Positions 43,152 through 51,491 of a stretch of DNA of 64,000 bases are shown piece after piece. The notes beneath the pieces were generated by a model. The model was not told where the DNA came from. It did not search any database and saw only the letters and a list, made by a program, of their open reading frames with translations. Source of the DNA: Solirhodobacter olei (GTDB lineage: Bacteria > Pseudomonadota > Alphaproteobacteria > Rhodobacterales > Rhodobacteraceae); contig NZ_RRYH01000005.1 in the NCBI RefSeq assembly GCF_004010155.1, positions 62,001 through 126,000 of the forward strand, written 5' to 3'. Every line of letters starts with the position of its first letter. Position 1 is the stretch's first letter. The position numbers were made by a program, and so were the translations under genes.

Positions 43152-44522
43152 ATGCAAAGACCGGCACTTCCTGTCGCATCGGCGGCCGTGCTCGCGGGGA
43201 TCCTCCTCGCGGGCACGCTGCCTTCGCTTTCCCGGGCCGGCGACCCGGCGCCCGGCCCGTCGACCACAAGGCCGCTCAGCGCCGTCGCCAGCCTCGGCAA
43301 GCGGATGTTCTTCGACCCCTCGCTTTCCGGCTCCGGCGCGATGTCCTGCGCCTTCTGCCACGACCCGGCGAACCATTACGGCCCCCGCCCCGGGGCCGAC
43401 ACGCCGGTGGTCTACGGCGGGCCGAAACTGGACCGGCCCGGCCTGCGCACCGTTCCGACGCTCACCTACAAGGAGCTGACGCCGCCCTTCACCATCGGTC
43501 CTTCAAACCCCGAGAGCGAGGCCGCCGAGGCCGCGCCGATGGCGGTGGCCGAAACCAGCGACCTCGTGCCCTTCTCCGCCACCAACGCCTTCGCCAAGCT
43601 GGTGGTGGCCAACCGGGCGCCGAAACAGGCCAAGGCCGGCAACACCTCGGCCAACATGGTGGCCCGCGGCGGCCTGTTCTGGGACGGTCGCGCCGGCACA
43701 CTTCAGGACCAGGCGCTCGGGCCCCTGCTGTCACCCTTCGAGATGGCGAACACCGACATCCCGAGCCTCGCCCGCGCGGTCAAGGCGGGCTACGGCAAGG
43801 AGATCGGCCAGCTCTTCGGCGCGCAGATCCTGAAGGACCCCACCATGACCGTGGACGAGGCCGCATATGCCATCGCCCGCTTCGAGATCGAGGATCCCTC
43901 CTTCCACCCGTTCACCTCCAAATACGACGCCTATCTCGCCGGCAAGGCGAAGCTGACCCCGGCCGAGGCGCGCGGGCTGAAGCTCTTCAACGATCCGAAG
44001 AAGGGCAACTGCGCCGCCTGCCACCTCGACACGCCCGGCGCGAACGGCGCGCCGCCGATGTTCACCGATTACGAGTTCGAGGCGCTGGCCGTGCCCCGCA
44101 ACCCGGCGATCCCGGCGAACGGCGACCCCGCCTACCACGACCTCGGCATCTGCGGACCGCTCCGCACTGATGCCGCGGCGCATCAGGCGGCCAATTGCGG
44201 GCTCTTCAAGACGCCGACGCTCAGGAACGTCGCCAGCCGGCCGTTCTTCTTTCACAACGGCATCTACCACTCGCTGACCGACGTCGTCCGCTTCTATGTC
44301 GAGCGTGATACCGAGCCGCAGAAGATCTACCCCAAGGGGCCGGACGGAAAGCCCGCGCTCTACAACGATCTGCCGAGGAAATACTGGGGAAACATCGACC
44401 GGATCGACGCGCCGCTTGACCGGCATCTGGGCGAGAAACCCGCGCTCGACGCGGCCGAGATCGCCGATGTCGTGGCATTCCTGCATACCCTGACGGACGG
44501 CTGGCATCCGCCGGTGCGCTGA
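43152..44522 (+). CDS. diheme cytochrome c peroxidase / MauG family
   Basis: Periplasmic diheme protein of 456 residues. A signal sequence ends near residue 29. Two heme c sites are present: CAFCH at 66-70 and CAACH at 287-291. Other family parts are LGKRMFFDPSLSGSGAMSC and the late TPTLRNVASRPFFFHNGIYH. Classical members reduce hydrogen peroxide; some oxidise proteins as MauG does. An insert of about 60 residues, rich in Pro, Glu and Ala, follows the first heme. It shares a transcript with acpA, so it may be phosphate-starvation controlled. Confidence 0.9.
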   Translation: MQRPALPVASAAVLAGILLAGTLPSLSRAGDPAPGPSTTRPLSAVASLGKRMFFDPSLSGSGAMSCAFCHDPANHYGPRPGADTPVVYGGPKLDRPGLRTVPTLTYKELTPPFTIGPSNPESEAAEAAPMAVAETSDLVPFSATNAFAKLVVANRAPKQAKAGNTSANMVARGGLFWDGRAGTLQDQALGPLLSPFEMANTDIPSLARAVKAGYGKEIGQLFGAQILKDPTMTVDEAAYAIARFEIEDPSFHPFTSKYDAYLAGKAKLTPAEARGLKLFNDPKKGNCAACHLDTPGANGAPPMFTDYEFEALAVPRNPAIPANGDPAYHDLGICGPLRTDAAAHQAANCGLFKTPTLRNVASRPFFFHNGIYHSLTDVVRFYVERDTEPQKIYPKGPDGKPALYNDLPRKYWGNIDRIDAPLDRHLGEKPALDAAEIADVVAFLHTLTDGWHPPVR

Positions 44523-44580
44523 GCGTTGACGGGGCGGAACAAAAAGCTAACGTCTCCCGGCAAACGGGAGGTGCGGAACC

Positions 44581-45336
44581 ATGAGCCTTGAAGGCCGCCA
44601 CGCGCTCGTCACCGGAGGGGGGACGGGGATCGGCCTCGCCATCGCGCGGGCGCTGGCGACGGCAGGCGCGACCGTCACGATCACCGGGCGGCGGGCCAAT
44701 GTCCTGGGCGAGGCGGGGGATATCCACGGCCTCAACCCGGTAATGATGGACGTGACCGTCGAAAGCTCGATCATCGACGCGGTGCAGCGGGCGACGCGGG
44801 CGCATGGCCCGATCACCATCTGCGTCGCCAATGCCGGCATCGCCGAGGGCCGCGCGCTGCAGAAGACGGAACTCAGCTTCTGGCGCCGGATCATGCAGAC
44901 CAACCTCGACGGGGCGTTCCTGACCATCCGGGAATGCCTGCAGGGCATGCAGACCGAGGGCTGGGGCCGGGTCATCGCCGTCGCCTCCGTCGCGGGGCTG
45001 CGCGGGCTGAAGGGCGCGCCGGCCTACACCGCATCGAAGCATGGCCTCGTCGGGCTGATCCGGGGGCTGAGCGAGGATTACCTCGGCACCGACATCACCT
45101 TCAACGCGCTCTGCCCGGGCTATACCGACACCGACATCGTGCTGCAGAACACCGAAAGCATCGCAGCCCGCGCCGGCATCAGCCCGGATGCGGCGCGCGA
45201 GCTGATGATCTCCGCCAACCGCCACGGCCGGCTGATCGACCCGGCCGAGGTCGGCGCCGCAGCGCTCTGGCTCTGCGAGCCGGGGGCGGAGAGCGTGAAC
45301 GGACAGGCGATCGAAATCGCGGGCGGGCAGGTCTGA
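44581..45336 (+). CDS. short-chain dehydrogenase/reductase
   Basis: NAD(P)-dependent SDR of 251 residues. The cofactor loop is LVTGGGTGIGLAIARALA; the NAG motif is VANAGIAEG; catalytic Ser-Tyr-Lys are in VASVAGLRGLKGAPAYTASK; and the late PGYTDTDIV and GQAIEIAGGQV are classical. Similar to 3-hydroxyacyl or 3-hydroxybutyrate dehydrogenases, but the substrate is not fixed by sequence. GGGAGGTG precedes ATG 44581. Neighbours give no pathway hint. Confidence 0.9.
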   Translation: MSLEGRHALVTGGGTGIGLAIARALATAGATVTITGRRANVLGEAGDIHGLNPVMMDVTVESSIIDAVQRATRAHGPITICVANAGIAEGRALQKTELSFWRRIMQTNLDGAFLTIRECLQGMQTEGWGRVIAVASVAGLRGLKGAPAYTASKHGLVGLIRGLSEDYLGTDITFNALCPGYTDTDIVLQNTESIAARAGISPDAARELMISANRHGRLIDPAEVGAAALWLCEPGAESVNGQAIEIAGGQV

Positions 45337-45429
45337 GGGCGCGCCGCCCCTGCCCCGCGCGCCTTGCCAATCCGGGCCCGACTGGATACCCGAAAGCCAT
45401 GGCTCCCGCCCGCGAGGTGACGCGACACG

Positions 45430-47226
45430 ATGCCCACGGCCAATGACCTCCTCCTCCGCGCCCGCAAGCTCGAGAGCAAGGGCCGCATGGCCGAGGCGCG
45501 GGAGATCTACGAAGGGATCCTCGCCCGCTTCCCCGCAAATGCCCGTGCGCGTCAGGCGCTGGAGCGAATGCAGGCCCCCGCACCCGCCGGGCAATCGGCG
45601 CAGGAGCCCGCGCAGAACGTGATCGCCGGGCTGGTCGGCCTCCTCCAGCAGGGCCGGGTCGAGGCCGCGGCGGCCCAGGCCCGCGGCCTTGTCCAGAGCT
45701 TCCCGCGCTCGGCGACGCTGCAGACGATCCTCGGCATGGCCTCTGCCACGGTGGGCGACCTCGCCGGCGCCGAGGCCGGGTTCCGCGCGGCCGCCACGCT
45801 CAACCCCGCCGATGCCGACGCGCTCAGCAACCTCGGCAACACCTTGCAGCAGCAGGGCCGCACCGCCGAGGCGATCGAGAGCCACCGCAAGGCGCTTGAG
45901 ATCCGCCCCGACTTCCCCGAGGCCTCCAACAACCTCGGCAACGCTCTGCGACAGGACGGCGAACCCGAGGCCGCCGCCGAGGCCTACCGCCGCGCCTTTG
46001 CCCGCCGCCCGGACTATATCGACGCCCGCATCAACCTTTCCAACGCGCTAAAGGACATGGGCGATGTCGAAGGCGCCGAGGCGTGCCTTCGCCGTGCGCT
46101 GGAGCTTCGCCCCGATCACGTCGCGCTGCTGAGAAACCTCGGCCTCGCGCTGGCCGACCTCGGCCGCTTCGCGGAGGCTGAGGTCGCCTACCGGCGCGCC
46201 CTCATGCTCGATCCGCAGAATGCCGAGGCCTTCCGCTACCTCACGGCGGTGACGAAACTCCCCCCCGGGGCCCCGGAATTCGCGCAGATGGAGCGGCTGC
46301 GCGCGGCCTCCGCCCCCGGCACCGACGCCCGCTGCCAGGTCTGCTTCGCACTCTACAAGGCCTATGAGGGGATCGGCGAAGACGCCAAGGCCTTCGCGGC
46401 GCTGGCCGAGGGCAACGCCACCCGGAAGCGCCTTCTCGGCCACTCCTCAGAGGCCGACGCCCGAATGTTCGCGAAACTCCGCGAGACCGCGGACCGCATC
46501 CCCGCGCTCGCCGCCACCGAACCCGCCAGGGTGACACCGATCTTCATCCTCGGCATGCCGCGCTCGGGCACCACGCTGGTCGAGCAGATCCTATCCAGCC
46601 ATTCCGGGGTCCACGGCGCGGGCGAGCTGCCGCATGTGTCGATCTACGGCGCCCCCCTCGCCCTCGGCGAGGCCGAGCCGACGCCAGAGGCCCTGGCCAC
46701 CCTGCGCAGCCGCTACCTCGGGCGGATCGAACGGCTGTCGCAGGGCCGCCCCTACGTGACCGACAAGATGCCCGACAACTTCCGCTTCCTCGGCCTGATC
46801 GCCAAGGCGCTGCCAGAGGCGAAGATCATCCACGTCAACCGCGACCCGCGCGCCGTCTGCTGGTCGAACTTCAGCAATTACTTCAACGGCATGGGGCTCG
46901 GCTTCACCTGCGGGCTGGAGGATGTCGTGGCCTATTGGCGCCATTACGAAGCCCTCATGGATTTCTGGGCCGAACGCCACGGCGACCGGATCTACCAGCT
47001 CGACTACGCGCGGCTCACCGAGGATCCCGAGGGCGAGACCCGCAAGCTCGTCGCCCATCTTGGCCTGGGCTGGGAAGACGCCTGCCTTTCGCCGCAGGAG
47101 AACCGGCGCGCGGTCGCCACCTCCTCGCAGGCGCAGATCCGCCAACCGATCTACCGCGGCAGCAACGAGGCCTGGCGGCGCTACGCCCCTTTCATCGGCG
47201 CGGTCTTCGACCCGCTCGGCGGCTGA
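45430..47226 (+). CDS. TPR-repeat sulfotransferase
   Basis: Protein of 598 residues. Residues 1-290 hold about seven TPR units, seen as repeated PADADALSNLGNTLQQQGR and DFPEASNNLGNALRQDGE type blocks. The C-terminal part is a sulfotransferase domain with PAPS loop FILGMPRSGTTLVEQILSSH and 3'-phosphate motif AKIIHVNRDPRAVCWSNF. The TPR part probably selects a protein or glycan acceptor. ATG 45430 has GAGGTG about 10 bases upstream. Second sulfotransferase in the window. Confidence 0.9.
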   Translation: MPTANDLLLRARKLESKGRMAEAREIYEGILARFPANARARQALERMQAPAPAGQSAQEPAQNVIAGLVGLLQQGRVEAAAAQARGLVQSFPRSATLQTILGMASATVGDLAGAEAGFRAAATLNPADADALSNLGNTLQQQGRTAEAIESHRKALEIRPDFPEASNNLGNALRQDGEPEAAAEAYRRAFARRPDYIDARINLSNALKDMGDVEGAEACLRRALELRPDHVALLRNLGLALADLGRFAEAEVAYRRALMLDPQNAEAFRYLTAVTKLPPGAPEFAQMERLRAASAPGTDARCQVCFALYKAYEGIGEDAKAFAALAEGNATRKRLLGHSSEADARMFAKLRETADRIPALAATEPARVTPIFILGMPRSGTTLVEQILSSHSGVHGAGELPHVSIYGAPLALGEAEPTPEALATLRSRYLGRIERLSQGRPYVTDKMPDNFRFLGLIAKALPEAKIIHVNRDPRAVCWSNFSNYFNGMGLGFTCGLEDVVAYWRHYEALMDFWAERHGDRIYQLDYARLTEDPEGETRKLVAHLGLGWEDACLSPQENRRAVATSSQAQIRQPIYRGSNEAWRRYAPFIGAVFDPLGG

Positions 47227-47342
47227 TCCTGCGGCGATCCGCCTGCGATCCTCTGGCGATCCGCCGCCCCCGGGCCCTCAAATCCGTTGCCCCCCGCGCC
47301 CCAGCCCTCTAATCAGAAGCCCAGCAAAGAACGGAGGCCCCG

Positions 47343-48266
47343 ATGATCCTGTGCTGCGGCGAAGCCCTGATCGACATGTTGCCGCGAAAGACGGCCGAGG
47401 GTGAGGGCTGCTTCGCGCCCCATTCCGGCGGCGCCGTCTTCAACACGGCGATCGCGCTCGGCCGGCTTGGCGCGCCGGCGGGATTCTTCTCGGGTCTCTC
47501 GAACGACCTCTTCGGCCGCCAGCTGGCAGAGGCGCTGGCCGCCTCCGGGGTCGACACCTCCTATGCCATCCGCAGCGACCGGCCGGCCACGCTCGCCTTC
47601 GTTCACCTGAAGGACGGCCAGGCCAGCTACGATTTCTACGACGAGAACACCGCCGGCCGGATGCTGGCCGAGGCCGACCTGCCCGACCTGCCCGCCGCGG
47701 TCGACGCGCTCTACTTCGGCTCGATCAGCCTGGTGAACGATCCCGCCGCCTCCACCTACGAGGCGCTCTGCGCCCGCGAGGCGCCCACCCGGCTGATCAT
47801 GTTCGACCCGAACATCCGCGCGAGCTTCGTGACCGACGAGAAGAGCTACCGCGCCCGGGTGGCCCGAATGATGAAGCTCGCCGATATCGTCAAGCTCTCC
47901 GACGAAGACCTGCACTGGCTGGAAGGCAAGGGCGACAGCGCGGACCTCGCCGCCGGCCTGCTGTCGCGTGGCCCGAAGATCGTCTGCATCACCGAGGGCG
48001 CGACCGGCGCCACCGCCTATACCGCGCGCGACAAGCTCTTCGTGCCCTCGCGCAAGGTCGAGGTCGCGGATACGGTCGGCGCGGGCGACACGTTCAACGC
48101 GGCGATGCTGGCCTCGCTCCACCGCCAGGGCAAGCTGACCAAGGCCGCCGTCGCCGCCGCCGACAAGCCGATGCTGGAACACATGCTGACCCTTGGGGTG
48201 AAGGCCTCGGCCGTCACGGTCAGCCGTGCCGGCGCCAACCCGCCCTGGGCGCGCGAGATCGACTGA
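47343..48266 (+). CDS. PfkB-family sugar kinase, probable fructokinase
   Basis: ATP-dependent sugar kinase of 307 residues. The N-terminal [15 protein letters not shown], the sugar-binding [20 protein letters not shown] and the C-terminal anion hole [17 protein letters not shown] with the catalytic Asp are intact. Similar to fructokinases; ribose or aminosugar use is possible. GGAGG precedes ATG 47343. Its stop overlaps the dtd start by one base, so the two are coupled. Confidence 0.9.
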   Translation: MILCCGEALIDMLPRKTAEGEGCFAPHSGGAVFNTAIALGRLGAPAGFFSGLSNDLFGRQLAEALAASGVDTSYAIRSDRPATLAFVHLKDGQASYDFYDENTAGRMLAEADLPDLPAAVDALYFGSISLVNDPAASTYEALCAREAPTRLIMFDPNIRASFVTDEKSYRARVARMMKLADIVKLSDEDLHWLEGKGDSADLAAGLLSRGPKIVCITEGATGATAYTARDKLFVPSRKVEVADTVGAGDTFNAAMLASLHRQGKLTKAAVAAADKPMLEHMLTLGVKASAVTVSRAGANPPWAREID

Positions 48267-48703
48267 TGCGGGCGCTTCTGCAGCGCGTCACCTCCGCCTC
48301 CGTCGCGGTCGACGGCACGGTGGTGGGAGAGATCGGCCCCGGCCTTCTGATCCTCGTCTGCGCCATGCAGGGCGACGGCGACGAGAAGCCCGCCCAGCTT
48401 GCCGCACGCATCGCCAAGCTGCGCATCTTCCGCGACGAGGCGGGCAAGATGAACCGCAGCCTGCGCGACAGCGGGGGCGCGGCGCTGGTGGTCAGCCAGT
48501 TCACGCTCGCCGCCGATACCTCGCGCGGCAACCGCCCCGGCTTCTCGACTGCGGCCCCGCCCGAGGAGGGCCGCCGCCTCTACGAAGCCTTCGCCGCGGC
48601 AATGCGCGCGGAGGGGTTCGAGACCGCAACCGGCATCTTCGGGGCGGAGATGGCGGTGAGCCTGGTCAACGACGGGCCGGTGACGATCTGGCTCGATCTC
48701 TGA
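48266..48703 (+). CDS. dtd: D-aminoacyl-tRNA deacylase
   Basis: Enzyme of 145 residues that removes D-amino acids (and Gly from tRNA-Ala) from tRNA. Cross-subunit active-site motifs are present: [20 protein letters not shown] and the Gly-cisPro type [12 protein letters not shown] at the C-terminus. The N-terminal [17 protein letters not shown] is typical. Start overlaps the kinase stop (TGATG). Confidence 0.95.
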   Translation: MRALLQRVTSASVAVDGTVVGEIGPGLLILVCAMQGDGDEKPAQLAARIAKLRIFRDEAGKMNRSLRDSGGAALVVSQFTLAADTSRGNRPGFSTAAPPEEGRRLYEAFAAAMRAEGFETATGIFGAEMAVSLVNDGPVTIWLDL

Positions 48704-48802
48704 GCCTCGCCCTGGGGCCGCGCCAGCCGGCGCGGGCAGGCGTTCGTCGCTGACGCTCCTTTCGCTTCCGGGGATGCCTGGGGACAGAAGAAGACAGGCC
48801 GG

Positions 48803-48833
48803 TTTCTTCCTGGCCCGAAACCTCCCGCCGGTG
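48803..48833. repeat. 3'-end repeat element, copy E
   Basis: TTTCTTCCTGGCCCGAAACCTCCCGCCGG resembles copy D near 25151. It lies 100 bases after the dtd stop, in a 250-base gap that otherwise has no recognisable feature. Confidence 0.5.
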
Positions 48834-48954
48834 GCGCCCGTCCTCACCGAAACGCGCCCGCCCGGGACATGGCCGCGCCGGGCAATCCGGCCTAGGCTGG
48901 ACGTCAGGCCTATGTCAGCCTCCCGTCAGCCCCCCGATGCGAAAGCCGGTGCCC

Positions 48955-49263
48955 ATGAAGATACGCGCAGCCATCCTGATCCTCGCCCTCACCCTGCCGG
49001 CCGCCCTGGCCGCGCGGGCCGACAGCGACGACCAGAACCGGGCGCGCGAGGCCTATGAACGGCACGAGATCCTGCCGCTGTCCGGCATCCTTGCCTCGGT
49101 CAGGAAATCCTACCCCGGCAACGTGGTGAACATCGAATACGAGGAGCTGGCCCACCGCCACATCTACGAGTTCGAGATCGTCAACCCGAAGGGTCAGGTG
49201 GTAGAGGTCGACGTCGATGCGGCGACCGGTAAAGTGATCGGTGCCGAAGCGGGAGAAGACTGA
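48955..49263 (+). CDS. exported PepSY-domain protein
   Basis: Small periplasmic protein of 102 residues. The signal peptide is MKIRAAILILALTLPAALA then ARA. The mature part is a PepSY fold: LPLSGILASVRKSYPGNVVN and VVEVDVDAATGKVIGAEA. Upstream ATG 48937 would add six polar residues before the signal; ATG 48955 gives a normal one. It overlaps the response regulator start by one base. PepSY proteins beside two-component genes are often inhibitors or sensors for the kinase, so it may modulate the histidine kinase. Confidence 0.85.
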   Translation: MKIRAAILILALTLPAALAARADSDDQNRAREAYERHEILPLSGILASVRKSYPGNVVNIEYEELAHRHIYEFEIVNPKGQVVEVDVDAATGKVIGAEAGED

Positions 49264-49928
49264 TGCGTGTGCTGGCTGTGGAGGACGATCCGAGGATCGC
49301 TGCTGACCTGACGTCGGCGCTGAGCCGGGCGGGCTTCCTGGTGGAGACCTGCGCCGATGGCGAGGAGGCCTGGTTCCGCGGCGATACCGAGTCCTACGAC
49401 CTGATCGTGCTTGACCTCGGGCTGCCGAAGCTCGACGGGCTGACGGTGCTGAAACGCTGGCGCGCCGGCGGCTGCGAGGTGCCGGTCCTGGTGCTGACCG
49501 CTCGCGGCGCCTGGAGCGAGCGGGTCGAGGGAATCGACGCCGGCGCCGACGACTACCTGCCCAAGCCGTTCCGGATGGAGGAGCTGGTCGCCCGCGCCCG
49601 CGCGCTGATCCGCCGCTCCGCCGGGCGCGGCAACCCGGTCCAGGTGCAGGGCAAGCTGAGCCTCGACCCCGCGCGGATGGAAGTCTCCGTCTCCGGCAAG
49701 CCGGTCTCGGTCTCCGCGCTGGAATACAGGCTGCTGTCCTACCTGATGCTGCACCGTGACCGGGTGCTGCCGGTGGGCGAGCTTCTGGAACACCTCTACG
49801 GCGACGAGGATTCGCGCGAGGCCAACGCGCTGGAGGCGCTGGTGGCGCGCCTGCGCCGCAAGCTTGGCCCGGGGGTGATCGGCACGCGGCGTGGCTTCGG
49901 GTATTTCCTCGAGGGCGGCGGGTCTTGA
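49263..49928 (+). CDS. OmpR-family response regulator
   Basis: Transcription factor of 221 residues. The receiver domain has acidic residues Glu7-Asp9, the phosphoacceptor Asp51 in LIVLDLGLPKLDG, Thr in LVLTARG and Lys in DDYLPKPFRMEE. The C-terminal winged helix ends with ANALEALVARLRRKLG and GTRRGFGYFLEGG. It belongs to the PhoP/QseB-like branch. Coupled to the PepSY gene upstream and the kinase downstream by overlaps of 1 and 4 bases. Targets are unknown; it could control the metal ATPase and exporter nearby. Confidence 0.92.
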   Translation: MRVLAVEDDPRIAADLTSALSRAGFLVETCADGEEAWFRGDTESYDLIVLDLGLPKLDGLTVLKRWRAGGCEVPVLVLTARGAWSERVEGIDAGADDYLPKPFRMEELVARARALIRRSAGRGNPVQVQGKLSLDPARMEVSVSGKPVSVSALEYRLLSYLMLHRDRVLPVGELLEHLYGDEDSREANALEALVARLRRKLGPGVIGTRRGFGYFLEGGGS

Positions 49929-51289
49929 GGCGCTGGTCGCTTCACCTCAGGCTCTTCGCCGCCGGCGCGGCTTCCGTGATCGCAGCCCTGGCGCTGGCCG
50001 CGCTCGGGCTCTCGCTTCTCTTCAACGCGCATGTCGAGCGCCGCGCGGTGGCCGATCTTTCGCTGCAGCTCGACCAGGTCCTCGCGGGCCTCGCGCTTGA
50101 CTCGCAGGGCCGGCTCATCCTGCCCGAACCGCCCGGCGATCCCCGCTTCAAGCGCCCGCTGGGGGGCCTCTACTGGCAGGTCACGGGGCCCGAGACGACG
50201 ATCCGCTCGCGCTCGCTCTGGGACGACACGCTGCCGCTGCCGCAGAACGATCCGGTCGACGGGGTGGTGCATCTGCACAGGCTTCCCGGCCCGGCGGGGG
50301 GCAGCGTGCTTGCCGTCGTCCGCCACGTCCGCCTGCCCGCGCGGCTGGGCGGCAAGACCGTGCTGCTGGCCGTGGCGATGAACCGCGCCCAGCTCGTCGC
50401 CGAGGGCCGCAGCTTCGTCACCGACATGACGCCCTACCTGGCGCTGCTCGCGCTCTTCCTGATCGCGGCGGGCTGGCTGCAGGTGGCCGTGGGCCTGCGC
50501 CCGCTCGCCACCGTCGGGGCCCGCGTCGCCGCCATCCGCTCCGGCGAAAGCGCGCGGCTGGGCGATGATTTCCCCTCCGAGGTCCGCCCCCTCGCCTCCG
50601 AGGTCGACCAGCTCATCGCCGCGCGCGAGGCCGATATCGCCAAGGCCCGCGCCCGGGCGGGCGACCTCGCCCACGGCCTGAAGACGCCGCTGCAGGCGCT
50701 CTATGGCGAGGCCGGTCGCCTGCGCGACCAGCAGAACGATGAGGCCGCCGCCGCCATCGAGGAGATCGCAGCGGCGATGCAGGCCCATGTGAACCGCGAG
50801 CTGACCCGCGCCCGCATCGCCGCCTCGGCGCCGGCCGCCCATGCCGAGATGGCCGGGGTGGTGGAGCGGGTGCTGTCGGTCATCCGCCGCACGCCGGAGG
50901 GCAAGCGGGTCGACTGGCGGGTGGAGGTCCCCCCCGCGCTGGTCGCGCGGATCGACCCCGGCGACCTGACCGAGGCGGTGGGCGCGCTGATCGAGAACGC
51001 CTCCCGCCATGCCCGCAGGCGCGTCGCGATCCGTGCGGCGCGGCACGATCGGGCGCTGTCCCTGACGATCTCGGACGACGGGCCCGGCATCCCGCCCGAC
51101 CGGCTGGAGGCGCTGATGGCACGTGGCGCGCGGCTCGACAGCGCCGGACCCGGGCACGGGCTGGGCCTCTCCATCGCGGCCGAGATCCTGACGGCCGCGG
51201 GCGGGGGGCTGAACCTCGCCAACCGCACGCCGGGGCCCGGGCTCGACGTGACGCTGCATCTGCCAGAGGCACCCCTACCGCGCACCTGA
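49925..51289 (+). CDS. sensor histidine kinase
   Basis: Membrane kinase of 454 residues. TTG at 49925 (TTGA overlap with the regulator stop) is the only sensible start. Transmembrane helix at about 10-32, a periplasmic domain of about 125 residues, a second helix (YLALLALFLIAAGWLQVAVG), HAMP, then the H-box DLAHGLKTPLQAL with His250. ATP-binding boxes: N-box LIENASRH, and ISDDGPGIPPDRLEAL with GHGLGLSIAAEIL. Same branch as PhoQ/QseC-like kinases. Forms a PepSY-regulator-kinase operon. Confidence 0.92.
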   Translation: MRRWSLHLRLFAAGAASVIAALALAALGLSLLFNAHVERRAVADLSLQLDQVLAGLALDSQGRLILPEPPGDPRFKRPLGGLYWQVTGPETTIRSRSLWDDTLPLPQNDPVDGVVHLHRLPGPAGGSVLAVVRHVRLPARLGGKTVLLAVAMNRAQLVAEGRSFVTDMTPYLALLALFLIAAGWLQVAVGLRPLATVGARVAAIRSGESARLGDDFPSEVRPLASEVDQLIAAREADIAKARARAGDLAHGLKTPLQALYGEAGRLRDQQNDEAAAAIEEIAAAMQAHVNRELTRARIAASAPAAHAEMAGVVERVLSVIRRTPEGKRVDWRVEVPPALVARIDPGDLTEAVGALIENASRHARRRVAIRAARHDRALSLTISDDGPGIPPDRLEALMARGARLDSAGPGHGLGLSIAAEILTAAGGGLNLANRTPGPGLDVTLHLPEAPLPRT

Positions 51290-51405
51290 TCCGGCGGGAT
51301 CCGCGAGGGTTCGGCAGGATCTGTCAGGCTGGTGTCAGGCCCGGTGCCGAAGATGGCCTCAGGCGTTCCCACACGCCTGATCCCGGCGTCCCAAGCCTTG
51401 GGGTC

Positions 51406-51445
51406 GGGCCCGCAACCCCACTTCCAGGCCCGGGGTTGCGGGCCC
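51406..51445. terminator. 14-bp perfect inverted repeat, probable two-way terminator
   Basis: GGGCCCGCAACCCC (51406-51419) and GGGGTTGCGGGCCC (51432-51445) with a 12-base loop, between the convergent kinase and P-type ATPase genes. No T-run, but it is the strongest stem in the gap. Confidence 0.7.
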
Positions 51446-51491
51446 CTGTTCCCTCCCTGCCCCTGTTCCCGCAGCGCCCCGGCAACCACGC

